A stretch of 64,000 nucleotides of DNA from an uncultured Faecalibacterium sp. GTDB lineage: Bacteria > Bacillota > Clostridia > Oscillospirales > Ruminococcaceae. The position numbers and the translations under genes were made by a program. Below, in pieces: positions 26,107-34,279 of this stretch (the stretch's first letter is position 1; each line of letters opens with the position of its first letter). The stretch spans positions 18,437-82,436 of the forward strand of contig CAKTCK010000002.1 in the NCBI GenBank assembly GCA_934539245.1, read 5' to 3'. The notes beneath the pieces were generated by a model, which was not told the origin of the DNA, did no database searches, and saw only the letters and a list, made by a program, of their open reading frames with translations.

Positions 26107-26700
26107 TTACGCATTCCTTTGCCCCAGCAGCACCGGCTGCAGCTGCTCACCCCGCAAGGCGGCGTCCACGGCGGCGGGCAGCAGGGCAAGGTCTGCTTTC
26201 AGGCTCTGAGGCTTGGCAAAGGGGTCATCCTGCCCGTAGGGCACAAAGTAATAGTGCTTGCGCTGGCACAGCCGCGCCATGTTTTCGCCGGAAGCGCCAA
26301 GGCCGTCGTTGGTAGAGACTGCCAGCACCACCGGACTGCCCACCCGCAGCAGGCTTTTGGCGGCAAGAGTCACCGGCGTATCCGAAAGCCCTGCCGCCAG
26401 CCGCGCCAGCGTTGCGCCGGTGCAGGGGGCGACTACCAGCGCCTGCGCCAGCCGCCGGGGGCCCAGCGGCTCCACCGCCTGCAAGGTATCCAGCACCGGC
26501 TGCCCGGTAACGGCCTGCAGGCGCTGCCGCCAGCTTTCCCCTGTGCCGAACCGGGTATCCTGCTGCGCGGCAAAGCTCATGACGGGCAGCAGCGTCCAGC
26601 CCTGTGCCGTCAGCGCCTGCGCCGCGCCCAAGGCGTCCTCCAGCGTGCAAAAGCTGCCGCACACCGCAAAGGCAAGACAGCCCTTTTTCTCTGTGGTCAT
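26107..26700 (-). CDS. dpaB: Dipicolinate synthase subunit B
   Basis: A 197-residue flavoprotein of the SpoVFB/DpaB family, partner of DpaA in oxidising dihydroxy-tetrahydrodipicolinate to dipicolinic acid. The N terminus KKGCLAFAVCGSFCTLEDAL, the PVMSFAAQQDTRFG segment and VVAPCTGATLARLAAG (flavin-binding Cys) are typical. A longer upstream frame exists but lacks an RBS. The ATG at 26700 overlaps the dpaA stop (ATGA), as in other dpaAB operons. No further sporulation genes are adjacent apart from the carboxypeptidase. Confidence 0.9.
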   Translation of the reverse strand: MTTEKKGCLAFAVCGSFCTLEDALGAAQALTAQGWTLLPVMSFAAQQDTRFGTGESWRQRLQAVTGQPVLDTLQAVEPLGPRRLAQALVVAPCTGATLARLAAGLSDTPVTLAAKSLLRVGSPVVLAVSTNDGLGASGENMARLCQRKHYYFVPYGQDDPFAKPQSLKADLALLPAAVDAALRGEQLQPVLLGQRNA

Positions 26701-27491
26701 ACCGTTCCCTCCCGCTCCTGCAATATGGTCTGCACCGTGCGTGCCAGCGCCTCCCCTGCCGTTTCCGGTGCCCAGACCGTCGGCAGGCTCAGCGCGTGCA
26801 GCGCCGTGTGCCCCAGCCGCCGGGCGGCGGCAAAGTCTGTGCCGCCGGGCTTTGAGGCCAGATCCACGATCAGACACCCCTTCGGCAGCGCTGCCAGCAC
26901 TGCCGCCGTCAGCACCGGCGCGGGGATGGTGTTCACCACCGTATCAAGGGCGGCAGCTGCGGCGGCAAGGTCTGTCAGCGGCACCGCCCGCAGACCCAGC
27001 TCCTCTGCCATCGCCCGCTGCACCGGGCGGCGTGCCGCCACAGTCACCTGCGCCCCCAGTGCCGCCAGACGTACCGCCAACGCCCGCCCCACCGGGCCAA
27101 AACCCAGCACCAGTACCGCCGCGCCCCACAGGGTACGGCTGCGCCGCTCCAGCAAAATGCCGATGCAGCCTTCGGCGGTGGGGATGGCGTTGTACACGGT
27201 CAGCTCCGGGCGGGCAAAGTAGTCCACCAGCTCCACCCCCGCCGCCCGGGCAATGGACATTGCACTCTCCGTCACCTTACCGCCCAGCGCCAGCGCGCCG
27301 GGCTTTGCCGCGTCCAGCAGCTGCGCCAGCGGCAAATCGGCCTGTTCCAGCGGAAGCGGCAGCAAGATGCAGTCTGCCTGCGGCAGCTGCTGCACGCCGC
27401 CCACCGGATACCCTGCCCGCGCCAGTGCACGCCCTGCCGCCGCCTGCCGGGCATCGCTGCCCACCACCGCAAACCGCTTTGTCTGCCTCAT
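26697..27491 (-). CDS. dpaA: Dipicolinate synthase subunit A
   Basis: A 264-residue NAD(P)-dependent subunit, slightly shorter than B. subtilis SpoVFA (about 297). Recognisable segments are AVVGSDARQ at the N terminus, YFARPELTVYNAIPTAEG in the middle, the Rossmann glycine motif LVLGFGPVGRAL, NTIPAPVLT and LIVDLASKPGGTDF, ending in PTVWAPETAGEALA. The product, dipicolinic acid, is known as the core solute of endospores. The gene looks intact. Repeat copy B lies directly upstream, so the promoter must lie within or next to that element. Confidence 0.92.
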   Translation of the reverse strand: MRQTKRFAVVGSDARQAAAGRALARAGYPVGGVQQLPQADCILLPLPLEQADLPLAQLLDAAKPGALALGGKVTESAMSIARAAGVELVDYFARPELTVYNAIPTAEGCIGILLERRSRTLWGAAVLVLGFGPVGRALAVRLAALGAQVTVAARRPVQRAMAEELGLRAVPLTDLAAAAAALDTVVNTIPAPVLTAAVLAALPKGCLIVDLASKPGGTDFAAARRLGHTALHALSLPTVWAPETAGEALARTVQTILQEREGTV

Positions 27492-27554
27492 GCTGTCATC
27501 TCCCCTTTTCCGCTGTGCGCCATCCTATGCAGGAAGATGAAAATGCGTGAGGGA

Positions 27555-27804
27555 GACGATTTTGAATGCGCTCCGCGTCTTCCGGGTTGCGGCACCCAGC
27601 ATCCGCATCGTGCCTTGGGCGGCACTCGCGTCTTGCTGGCCGCTGCCCCAACAACTCCTCCCTGTTTCCGCCGCTGGCGGCGGTCGTCGTCGTTGCTGCG
27701 CATATTCAGCGGAAAGATTATTTTAAATTTCGGGTTTCAGGAAAGTCTGCGGACTTTCCTGAAACCCATTTTCACGGGAGGGGTCGTAACGGCAAACGGC
27801 ATTT
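27555..27804 (+). repeat. Extragenic hairpin repeat, copy B (expanded)
   Basis: GACGATTTTGAATGCGCTCC, then about 120 extra bases, then GCTGCGCATATTCAGCGGAA, the 36-nt hairpin at 27732-27767 (apex CTGCGG), and TTTTCACGGGAGGGGTCGTA with AAACGGCATTT. The insertion lies inside the loop of the short ATGCGC/GCGCAT helix. No plus-strand gene precedes this copy. Confidence 0.8.
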
Positions 27805-27807
27805 CAA

Positions 27808-27845
27808 CAAAAAACTCCCCCGGCGGGTTGCCGGAGGAGCATTCA
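27808..27845 (-). terminator. Terminator of the ECF S-component gene
   Basis: Minus-strand GCTCCTCCGGCAACCCGCCGG with GGGAG, followed by TTTTTTGTTG. Confidence 0.75.
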
Positions 27846-27897
27846 TTTTTCTATTCTAAACACGGATGCGCCGCCCTGACATGGTGCGCAGCCGGGC

Positions 27898-28497
27898 TTA
27901 CTTCAGGAACTTTGCCACGGCGCGGGCGACGATGCCGCCCAGAATGCCGGACACCAGAAATTCGGCAACGCCCTGCACGCCAACCAGCAGCACTACGAAC
28001 ATGAAGGGGTTGGCAGCGCCCTTGACGGACACCAGATTCTGCACATAGTCGCAGCCGTAGAAGGCCAGCACAATGTAGCCCATGAAGAACAGGGTGTTCA
28101 GGGCGGGGGCGGTCATGGCGCTGAGGATGTAGCTCCAGGTGCGGGACTTGTCCAGCTTCCGCAGTGCCTGGAAGATCAGGCCGCAGCACAGACCCATGAG
28201 CACACGCATGCCCACGCACAGGATAAAGGTGTTCAGCGGGCTGACCTGAAACAGTGCGCCGGTCATGGCAGAGGCACCGGTGATGGCATCGTAGAAGCTC
28301 ACAGCGCCGAACACGCCGCCCAGCAGGGCACCCACGGCGGGGCCCATGGTGATGGCGCCCACGGCGATGGGCAGGGTGAGGAAGCTCATATACAGCGGGC
28401 CCACGGGCACACTGCCCAGACCGACAAGCTTCATCACCAGTTCAATGGCCACCAGCAGGGCCACACGAGTCAAGGTCTTCGTATTGGTATTCTTCAT
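27898..28497 (-). CDS. ECF transporter S component (pantothenate by context)
   Basis: A 199-residue membrane protein with about six helices. It has the small-residue, Gly-rich helices and the GPLYMSFLTLPIAVGAITMGP opening typical of vitamin-binding S components of energy-coupling factor transporters. The shared EcfA1/A2/T module is not in the window. The genes upstream encode a Gfo/Idh protein, CoaX and CoaBC, both of which act on pantothenate-derived intermediates, so a pantothenate transporter (PanT-type) is the best guess. Folate or another vitamin cannot be excluded. The 139-nt upstream region shows no riboswitch I can name. Confidence 0.75.
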   Translation of the reverse strand: MKNTNTKTLTRVALLVAIELVMKLVGLGSVPVGPLYMSFLTLPIAVGAITMGPAVGALLGGVFGAVSFYDAITGASAMTGALFQVSPLNTFILCVGMRVLMGLCCGLIFQALRKLDKSRTWSYILSAMTAPALNTLFFMGYIVLAFYGCDYVQNLVSVKGAANPFMFVVLLVGVQGVAEFLVSGILGGIVARAVAKFLK

Positions 28498-28636
28498 AAT
28501 TCAGTTTTCCTCCTGCTGCCGTTCCGCCCTTTTTGTCGGATACGGCGCAAACCTGCCCGCTCTGTGCGGGTTTTAGGTGAATATTCAAATCTTTGGAAGC
28601 GCGTAGTTGTCAGGGCGTGTTCCAGAGAAAAATGCG

Positions 28637-29620
28637 TTAAAATCTGTCGCCGGGGAAGCGTACCCCAGCACTGCGGCGCGCCACCGTGAGCACCCGGCTC
28701 ACCGCGATGCTGGTATCCAGCATGCGGGCGCACAGCTCTTGGTCTCCGGCGGTCATGGCGCGGTAAAAGGCCTCGAACTCTGCCGCCTGCCGGGGACGGT
28801 CCCCGTTCAGGTTATAGTGCTCCTCCTTGCCCTCGTTGGGATGGAAGGTCACGCCGCCGCAGTAGTTCGGGGTGGATTTTTGCAGGATGTAGCCCTTTGT
28901 GCCCTGAATGATGCAGCGGGCAGGGGCTGCGCAGTCCTTGGCGGCAAGGCTTACCGCCTTGAAGCCGCTGTAATCCATCATCAGCACACCGCTGGTGTCG
29001 ATATTGCGCTCCATGTTGGCGGCATACACCGCCTTGTTCGGCTCACCAAACAGACCCACGATGTAGCTGACGTTGTACACGCCCAAATCCATCAGTGCGC
29101 CGCCCGCGCACAGAGGGTCGAACACCGGCGGGGTCTGCCCGGCGCAAAAGGCGTCGTACCGGCTGGAATACTGGCTGAAGCTGCACTGTACCATGCGTAC
29201 CGTGCCCACCCGGGGCAGCAGCTCCCGGAGTTTGGCGTAGTTGGGCTGGTACTGGGTGGTCATAGCCTCAAAGAGGAACAGTCGCTTGCGCTGTGCCAGC
29301 GCAGCCAGCTCCTCGGTCTCGGCGGCGGTCACCGCCATGGGCTTTTCCACAATGACGTGCTTGCCCGCCTCCAGCGCCACCCGGGCGTAGCGGGCGTGCT
29401 GCAAGTTGGGCACGGCGATGTAGACCACATCCACCCACTGCAAAAGCTCAAAATAATTGGTGGTGTGCTGCGGGATCTGATATTGTGCACACAGCTCTGC
29501 GGCCTTTGCCGCCGAGCGCGGGGTGCTGCACACCGCCTGCACAGTAAACGGCGTGTGCTCCACAAGCCATGGCAAAAATTCCTGCACGATCTTACCCGTG
29601 CCAAGAATGCCCAGTTTCAT
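28637..29620 (-). CDS. Gfo/Idh/MocA family oxidoreductase
   Basis: A 327-residue NAD(P)-dependent oxidoreductase. The N-terminal Rossmann fold begins KLGILGTGKIVQ, and the conserved VIVEKPMAV (~residue 95, catalytic-region Lys) and the C-terminal alpha/beta domain starting near GALMDLGVYNVSYIVG follow. Members act on sugars, inositols or related polyols; the substrate here is unknown. It lies 27 nt after coaX, so it probably shares its transcript, but no role in coenzyme A synthesis is known for this family. Confidence 0.88.
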   Translation of the reverse strand: MKLGILGTGKIVQEFLPWLVEHTPFTVQAVCSTPRSAAKAAELCAQYQIPQHTTNYFELLQWVDVVYIAVPNLQHARYARVALEAGKHVIVEKPMAVTAAETEELAALAQRKRLFLFEAMTTQYQPNYAKLRELLPRVGTVRMVQCSFSQYSSRYDAFCAGQTPPVFDPLCAGGALMDLGVYNVSYIVGLFGEPNKAVYAANMERNIDTSGVLMMDYSGFKAVSLAAKDCAAPARCIIQGTKGYILQKSTPNYCGGVTFHPNEGKEEHYNLNGDRPRQAAEFEAFYRAMTAGDQELCARMLDTSIAVSRVLTVARRSAGVRFPGDRF

Positions 29621-29647
29621 AATGCTCTCCCTTATCCTCTTGTTCCC

Positions 29648-30538
29648 TCAGCCTACCAGCGCCTCCGGCTCGCGGCGGGTGCGGCGGTTGGGGTGCGGGT
29701 GCTTTGCCCGGGGGCGTCCCTGTTGACCGTAGTGTCTGCCGCCGCCATGGCTGCGGCAGTGCTCCTGCGGGGCGTTCAGCTGGTACAGCAGTGCCAGCCC
29801 CTTCATCAGCAGCTCGGGGTCATAGGTCAGGGGGTGGCGGCACAGCGGGGTGACGTACTTTGCCAGTCCGCCGGTGACCACCAGCGTAACCGGGCTGCCC
29901 AATTCCTCTTCAATGCGCTGCACCATGCCGTCGATGAGCACGGCGGTGCCCAGCACCGAGCCGGACAGCATACAACTTTCGGTATTGGTACCGATGGCTT
30001 TTTTCGGGGAGCCCAGATGCACCTGCGGCAGCTGGGCGCAGCGTTCGCCCAATGCGCGCAGCCCGGTGGAAAGGCCGGGGCAGATCACGCCGCCCCGGAA
30101 TACCCGGTCTTTGTCCACCACATTAAAGGTGGTGGCAGTGCCAAGGTCTACCGTGACGATCGGCAGCGGAAAGTTTGCCGCCGCATAGGCGGCATCCACC
30201 AGCCGGTCCTTGCCCACGGCGCGGGGCTCGTCCACCCCCATGGTCAGCCCGGTGCGGATGTCCGGCGAAACGATGACCGGCTTTTTGCCGGTGTAGTGGC
30301 GGGCGCACTCAGCCAGTGCCCCGGTGATCTGGGGCACTACGCTGGTGAGCACCGCACCCTCAAAGCGCATGGGACGCTCCGGGTGGCGGCGGTGCGCAAA
30401 AATTTTATCCATTTCGGCACGATATTCCGCAGCCGTGCGGGTGCGCACCGTGTCCATGCGCGCCACAAAGCATACACGTCCGTCCCGGATGCCCCCAAGG
30501 GCGACGGTGGTGTTGCCTATATCAATGGCTAAGATCAT
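29648..30538 (-). CDS. coaX: Type III pantothenate kinase
   Basis: A protein of about 296 residues that phosphorylates pantothenate, the first step of coenzyme A synthesis. Motifs: MILAIDIGNTTVALG at the start, GVDEPRAVGKDRLVDAAYA (~120) and TVDLGTATTFNVVD (~150). The ATG at 30538 has RBS AAAGGAAAA; longer upstream frames overlap coaBC's promoter and lack support. The last ~40 residues (from QEHCRSHGGGRHYGQQ to RREPEALVG) are a His/Arg/Pro-rich tail beyond the usual ~255-residue CoaX. It is divergent from coaBC, and both belong to the same pathway. Confidence 0.95.
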   Translation of the reverse strand: MILAIDIGNTTVALGGIRDGRVCFVARMDTVRTRTAAEYRAEMDKIFAHRRHPERPMRFEGAVLTSVVPQITGALAECARHYTGKKPVIVSPDIRTGLTMGVDEPRAVGKDRLVDAAYAAANFPLPIVTVDLGTATTFNVVDKDRVFRGGVICPGLSTGLRALGERCAQLPQVHLGSPKKAIGTNTESCMLSGSVLGTAVLIDGMVQRIEEELGSPVTLVVTGGLAKYVTPLCRHPLTYDPELLMKGLALLYQLNAPQEHCRSHGGGRHYGQQGRPRAKHPHPNRRTRREPEALVG

Positions 30539-30644
30539 AATTCTGTTTTCCTTTTCAAAGTAAAAGAAAAGAACCGGTTTGCTCTTTGTCAAGCGTATTT
30601 TACCGCATTTTTGCGCCGGATACAAGTTCCCGGCAAAGATTTTG

Positions 30645-30673
30645 TTGTGCTGGTGGAAGTTTTGCATTATACT
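30645..30673 (+). promoter_or_regulatory. Promoter of coaBC
   Basis: TTGTGC at 30645-30650 and TATACT at 30668-30673, spacer 17, 50 nt before the coaBC ATG. Confidence 0.6.
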
Positions 30674-30722
30674 AAGGTAAGATATGTGGAAAAGAACTGT
30701 TTTTCCGGGAGGTAAACAAACC

Positions 30723-31919
30723 ATGGATCTGAACGGCAAGTGCGTCCTGCTGGGCGTGAGCGGCGGCATTGCCGCCTATAAGATGGCCAATGTGGCCAGT
30801 GCACTGCGCAAGCTGGGGGCGGATGTGGAGGTCATCATGACCCAGAACGCCACCCAGTTCATCACCCCTCTCACCTTTGAGACCCTGACCGGCCACAAGT
30901 GCATGGTGGACACCTTTGACCGGGATTTCAAGTTTGAGGTCACCCACATCTCGCTGGCAAAAAAGGCGGATGTGATCCTTGTAGCCCCCGCCACCGCAAA
31001 CGTCATCGCCAAAATGGCGCACGGCATTGCGGACGATATGCTTACCACCGTGGTGCTGGCTGCGAAGTGCCCCAAGCTAGTGGCCCCCGCCATGAACACC
31101 GGCATGCTGGAAAACCCCATCACGCAGGATAACCTTGCCACACTGGAGCGGTACGGCTTTACTGTCATCCCCTCGGAAAGCGGCGTACTGGCCTGCAAGG
31201 ACGTGGGCAGCGGACGCCTGCCCAAGGAGGAAGTGCTGCTGGAGCACATCCTGCACACCATCGCCCGCCCGAAGGATCTGGCCGGGGTACGCGTCGCGGT
31301 GACCGCCGGCCCCACGCAGGAGGCGCTGGACCCGGTGCGCTACCTGACCAACCACTCCACCGGCAAGATGGGCTACGCCCTTGCCCGCGCCGCCGCCATG
31401 CGGGGCGCCGAAGTGACCCTGATCCACGGACAGACCGCGCTGCCGCCGGTCAAGTTTACCACCGATGTGCCGGTCACCACGGCGCAGCAGATGTACGAGG
31501 CGGTGACTGACCGCTTTGACACCACCGATGTGCTCATCATGGCCGCCGCCGTGGCAGACTACCGCCCCGCTACCGTGGCCAACGACAAGATCAAAAAGAA
31601 GGAAGGCGACCTCTCCATCCCCGTGGAGCGCACCGAGGACATCCTTGGCACCATCGGCCCCCGCAAGACCCACCAGTTCCTGTGCGGCTTTTCCATGGAG
31701 ACCCGGGATCTTGTGGAAAACTCTTCCGCAAAGCTTGCCAAGAAGAATCTGGACATGGTGGTGGCCAACAACCTCAAGGTGGCCGGTGCAGGCTTTGGGG
31801 TGGACACCAACGTGGTCACCTTCATCACCCCGGACGGCACCCGGGAGCTGCCCCTGATGAGCAAGGCAGACGTGGCTGATGCCATTCTGGACGAGATCCT
31901 GCGGCGGCGGGCAAAGTAA
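30723..31919 (+). CDS. coaBC: Phosphopantothenoylcysteine synthetase/decarboxylase
   Basis: A 398-residue bifunctional enzyme of coenzyme A synthesis. The N-terminal CoaC flavoprotein domain (~1-185) has GVSGGIAAYK, the active-site His in THISLAKKADV and the PAMNTGML substrate-binding motif. The C-terminal CoaB ligase (~186-398) has TAGPTQEALDPVRYLTNHST, AAAVADYRP and NDKIKKKEG. The ATG at 30723 follows GGGAGGT; the in-frame ATG at 30684 lies upstream of this RBS and is less likely. Both halves look intact. Confidence 0.96.
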   Translation: MDLNGKCVLLGVSGGIAAYKMANVASALRKLGADVEVIMTQNATQFITPLTFETLTGHKCMVDTFDRDFKFEVTHISLAKKADVILVAPATANVIAKMAHGIADDMLTTVVLAAKCPKLVAPAMNTGMLENPITQDNLATLERYGFTVIPSESGVLACKDVGSGRLPKEEVLLEHILHTIARPKDLAGVRVAVTAGPTQEALDPVRYLTNHSTGKMGYALARAAAMRGAEVTLIHGQTALPPVKFTTDVPVTTAQQMYEAVTDRFDTTDVLIMAAAVADYRPATVANDKIKKKEGDLSIPVERTEDILGTIGPRKTHQFLCGFSMETRDLVENSSAKLAKKNLDMVVANNLKVAGAGFGVDTNVVTFITPDGTRELPLMSKADVADAILDEILRRRAK

Positions 31920-32100
31920 TACTGCTGGGATTTTGTTGTACACATATCACAAAATTCACAAAAAAATTATGGTTCTTTCCGAAAATTCGGCCTTACCTGT
32001 TTATTTTATGCTGCAAAAATTATATAATAAGAGTGTGTCCCCATGTTTGGAAGGAATCGGTCTGCGCTGCAGCCGTTAATATTTGGAGGAGAGCCTTACT

Positions 32101-33486
32101 ATGTTCATGTACTCGGATTATAGCCAGCATCTGCTGGACCATGTAAAGAAGATCCATTTTATCGGCTGCGGCGGCAGCGGAATGTATCCGCTGATCCAGA
32201 TCTTGGCCGCCAAGGGCTACGAGCTGTCCGGCAGCGATGTGCTGGACGGCAGCATCATCCGCTACGAGCGGGAGATGGGCGTGAAGGTCAGCCTTGGCCA
32301 CAATGCGGATAACGTTGTCGGCGCGGACATGGTGGTGTACTCTGCCGCCATCTCCAAGGATAACGTGGAGCTGAACGCAGCTGCCTCCTATGGCATTCCC
32401 ACCGTGGAGCGCAGCGTGCTGCTGGGCTATGTGAGCCGCCTGTACAAGCAGAGCATCTGCGTGTCCGGCACCCACGGCAAGACCACTACCACCTCCATGA
32501 TCACCACCGCGCTGGAACTGGCAGGCCGCGACCCCTCTGCCGTCATCGGCGGCAAGCTGCCCCTCATCAACGGCTACGGCAAGGCCGGCAAGGGCGATGA
32601 TATCGTCATCGAGGCCTGCGAGTTCGCCGAGACCTTCCTGAAGCTGACCCCCTACCTGTCCGTGGTGCTGAACATCGACAACGACCATCTGGACTACTAC
32701 GGCAGCATGGGCGAGCTGAAGTTTGCCTTCAAGCGCTTTGCCCTGATGACCCAGTTCATGATCTTTGCCAACGCTGACGACAAGAATACCATGGACGTGA
32801 TGTACACGCTGGACCGCCGGGTGCGCACCTTTGCCATCGACAACCACGCCGACTACCGCGCTGTCAACGTCAACGAGTATAAGCCCGGCTTCTTCGAGTT
32901 CGACCTGAAGGAGTGGAATACGACCGACACCACCCGCATCCGCCTGTCCGTGCCCGGCCGCCACAATATTTATAATGCACTGGCCATGTGCGCCGTGTGT
33001 CGCTTTGTGGGCCTGAGTGCAGAGCAGTGCGCCGAGGCTGCCCTGAACTTCAAGGGCGCAGGCCGCCGCTTTGAGGTGTACGGCGAGTGCAACGGTGCGC
33101 TGGTCATCGACGACTACGCCCACCACCCCACCGAACTGCGCGCCACCCTGAACACCGCCAAGGAGATGGGCTACAAGCGCCTGATCGCCGTCCACCAGCC
33201 GTTTACATACAGCCGCACCAAGATGCTGTTCAACGACTTTGTGGATGTGCTCAAGATCCCGGACATCACGGTGCTGACCCCCATCATGGGCAGCCGCGAG
33301 CCCAACGACCCCACCATTACCAGCGCAAAGTTGGCAGCACAGATCCCCGGCTCTGTGCTGGTGAACAGCCTGCAGGAAGCCGCCGACTGGGTCAAGCAGA
33401 ACGCCCAGCCCGGCGATCTGGTCATCACCCTCGGCTGCGGCGATATCTATAAAGCCAGCAAGATGATGGTGGAAAAGGATCAGTAA
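32101..33486 (+). CDS. murC: UDP-N-acetylmuramate-L-alanine ligase
   Basis: A 461-residue cytosolic Mur ligase that adds L-Ala to UDP-MurNAc. The three domains are visible: UDP-binding N-domain with FIGCGGSGM (~18-26), central ATPase with SGTHGKTTT (~123) and catalytic-site EACEFAETFL, and C-domain with DDYAHHPTE (~340). A TTG at 32083 is in frame, but GGAGGA at 32085-32090 places the start at ATG 32101. A TATAAT at 32023-32028 with weak -35 TTTATT may be its promoter. Monocistronic, with a terminator after it. Confidence 0.95.
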   Translation: MFMYSDYSQHLLDHVKKIHFIGCGGSGMYPLIQILAAKGYELSGSDVLDGSIIRYEREMGVKVSLGHNADNVVGADMVVYSAAISKDNVELNAAASYGIPTVERSVLLGYVSRLYKQSICVSGTHGKTTTTSMITTALELAGRDPSAVIGGKLPLINGYGKAGKGDDIVIEACEFAETFLKLTPYLSVVLNIDNDHLDYYGSMGELKFAFKRFALMTQFMIFANADDKNTMDVMYTLDRRVRTFAIDNHADYRAVNVNEYKPGFFEFDLKEWNTTDTTRIRLSVPGRHNIYNALAMCAVCRFVGLSAEQCAEAALNFKGAGRRFEVYGECNGALVIDDYAHHPTELRATLNTAKEMGYKRLIAVHQPFTYSRTKMLFNDFVDVLKIPDITVLTPIMGSREPNDPTITSAKLAAQIPGSVLVNSLQEAADWVKQNAQPGDLVITLGCGDIYKASKMMVEKDQ

Positions 33487-33501
33487 TTTTATTTAAAAAG
33501 A

Positions 33502-33540
33502 GACACCGGACAGCCTGCGGGCTGTCCGGTGTCCTTTTTT
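33502..33540 (+). terminator. Terminator of murC
   Basis: 13-bp stem GACACCGGACAGC with its complement around CTGCGG, followed by CTTTTTT. The same CTGCGG apex as in the repeat hairpins. Confidence 0.85.
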
Positions 33541-33571
33541 AGGTAGATCGTGAAGATACAGCAGGCTGCTG

Positions 33572-33835
33572 TCAGGTGTCATCGTAATGTCCGCGGCAGG
33601 AAACGATAAACACAATGCCGTTTTCTTCGTAGTAAACGATGCGGTTCACATCGTCGATGCGGCGGCTCCACCAGCCGCTGAGCGTACCGCGCAGCGGTTC
33701 CGGCTTGCCGATGCCGTCAAAGGCGTTGCGGGCGATATCTTTGATCAGCGCGTTGATGCGTTTCAGCGTCTTTTTGTCCTGCATCTGCCAATAAAGATAA
33801 TCCTCCCATGCGCGATCCTCCCACAGCAGCCGCAT
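33572..33835 (-). CDS. yoeB: YoeB-family mRNA interferase toxin
   Basis: An 87-residue ribosome-dependent RNase toxin (Txe/YoeB). It aligns closely with E. coli YoeB, including EDYLYWQ, INALIKDI, GKPEPLRGTLSGWWSRRI and SCRGHY at the C terminus. The catalytic residues Glu46, Arg65 and His83 fall at the same numbers as in the E. coli protein, so the toxin should be active. Its ATG shares one base with the antitoxin stop (TGATG), the usual coupling. Confidence 0.93.
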   Translation of the reverse strand: MRLLWEDRAWEDYLYWQMQDKKTLKRINALIKDIARNAFDGIGKPEPLRGTLSGWWSRRIDDVNRIVYYEENGIVFIVSCRGHYDDT

Positions 33836-34092
33836 CAGGCTTCCTCGATGAGGTCATGCGGGGCAAAATGCGCCTTGCCGCTGCGCACGTCCCGCATGAT
33901 ATCTTCCAGATAACGCTGATTGGCAGAAGAATAAAAGGGGTCTGCGGTCAGTTCAAACGGAATGCGCTTTTCCCGGGCGCAGGCCTTGAGAAAGATGGTG
34001 ATGGCCGTGTTCATGCTCAGACCGATTTCGTCAAAGGTCTGCTCTGCCTCATGCTTCACGGCATCATCCACGCGTACACTGATCTGTGCCAT
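33835..34092 (-). CDS. RelB/DinJ-family antitoxin
   Basis: An 85-residue antitoxin. The N-terminal ribbon-helix-helix (AQISVRVDDAVKHEAEQTF, then GLSMNTAITIFLKACAREK) is of DinJ/RelB type and would bind DNA and repress the operon. The C-terminal part (from DPFYSSANQRYLEDI) should wrap the toxin. ATG 34092 has GGAGGT 7 nt upstream; a GTG nine bases earlier overlaps that RBS and is rejected. DinJ-type antitoxins more often pair with YafQ, and YoeB more often with YefM, so the partnership is a mixed one. Confidence 0.9.
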   Translation of the reverse strand: MAQISVRVDDAVKHEAEQTFDEIGLSMNTAITIFLKACAREKRIPFELTADPFYSSANQRYLEDIMRDVRSGKAHFAPHDLIEEA

Positions 34093-34116
34093 ATCCAGCA
34101 CCTCCTTCTTTCTTTG

Positions 34117-34145
34117 ATTCTACCATAAATGAAATTAAAATGCAA
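34117..34145 (-). promoter_or_regulatory. Promoter of the toxin-antitoxin operon
   Basis: Minus-strand TTGCAT (34145-34140) and TAGAAT (34122-34117), spacer 17, directly upstream of the antitoxin RBS. Confidence 0.65.
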
Positions 34146-34204
34146 TCAGAATGCTTTCTTTTTATTGTATGCCTTTCACCCTGAAATATTCCCGCAGATA
34201 CAGA

Positions 34205-34241
34205 GAGCGCCCCGCAGCCGTTCGGCTGCGGGGCGCTCCTT
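34205..34241. terminator. Terminator hairpin of the MMPL operon
   Basis: 15-bp stem GAGCGCCCCGCAGCC with its complement around GTTC, followed by CTTG. It is nearly symmetrical; T-rich flanks are weak on either side. Confidence 0.6.
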
Positions 34242-34279
34242 GTGTATCTATATACGATTCTGGAAGGATGTTGGCGTTA

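Noticed and set aside
26701..26877. Longer form of dpaB with 59 extra N-terminal residues
   Set aside because: The extra part is the out-of-frame reading of dpaA; the ATGA overlap start matches other dpaAB operons.
28498..28636. Possible riboswitch upstream of the ECF S-component gene
   Set aside because: No match to folate, TPP, cobalamin or FMN motif cores that I could find by eye.
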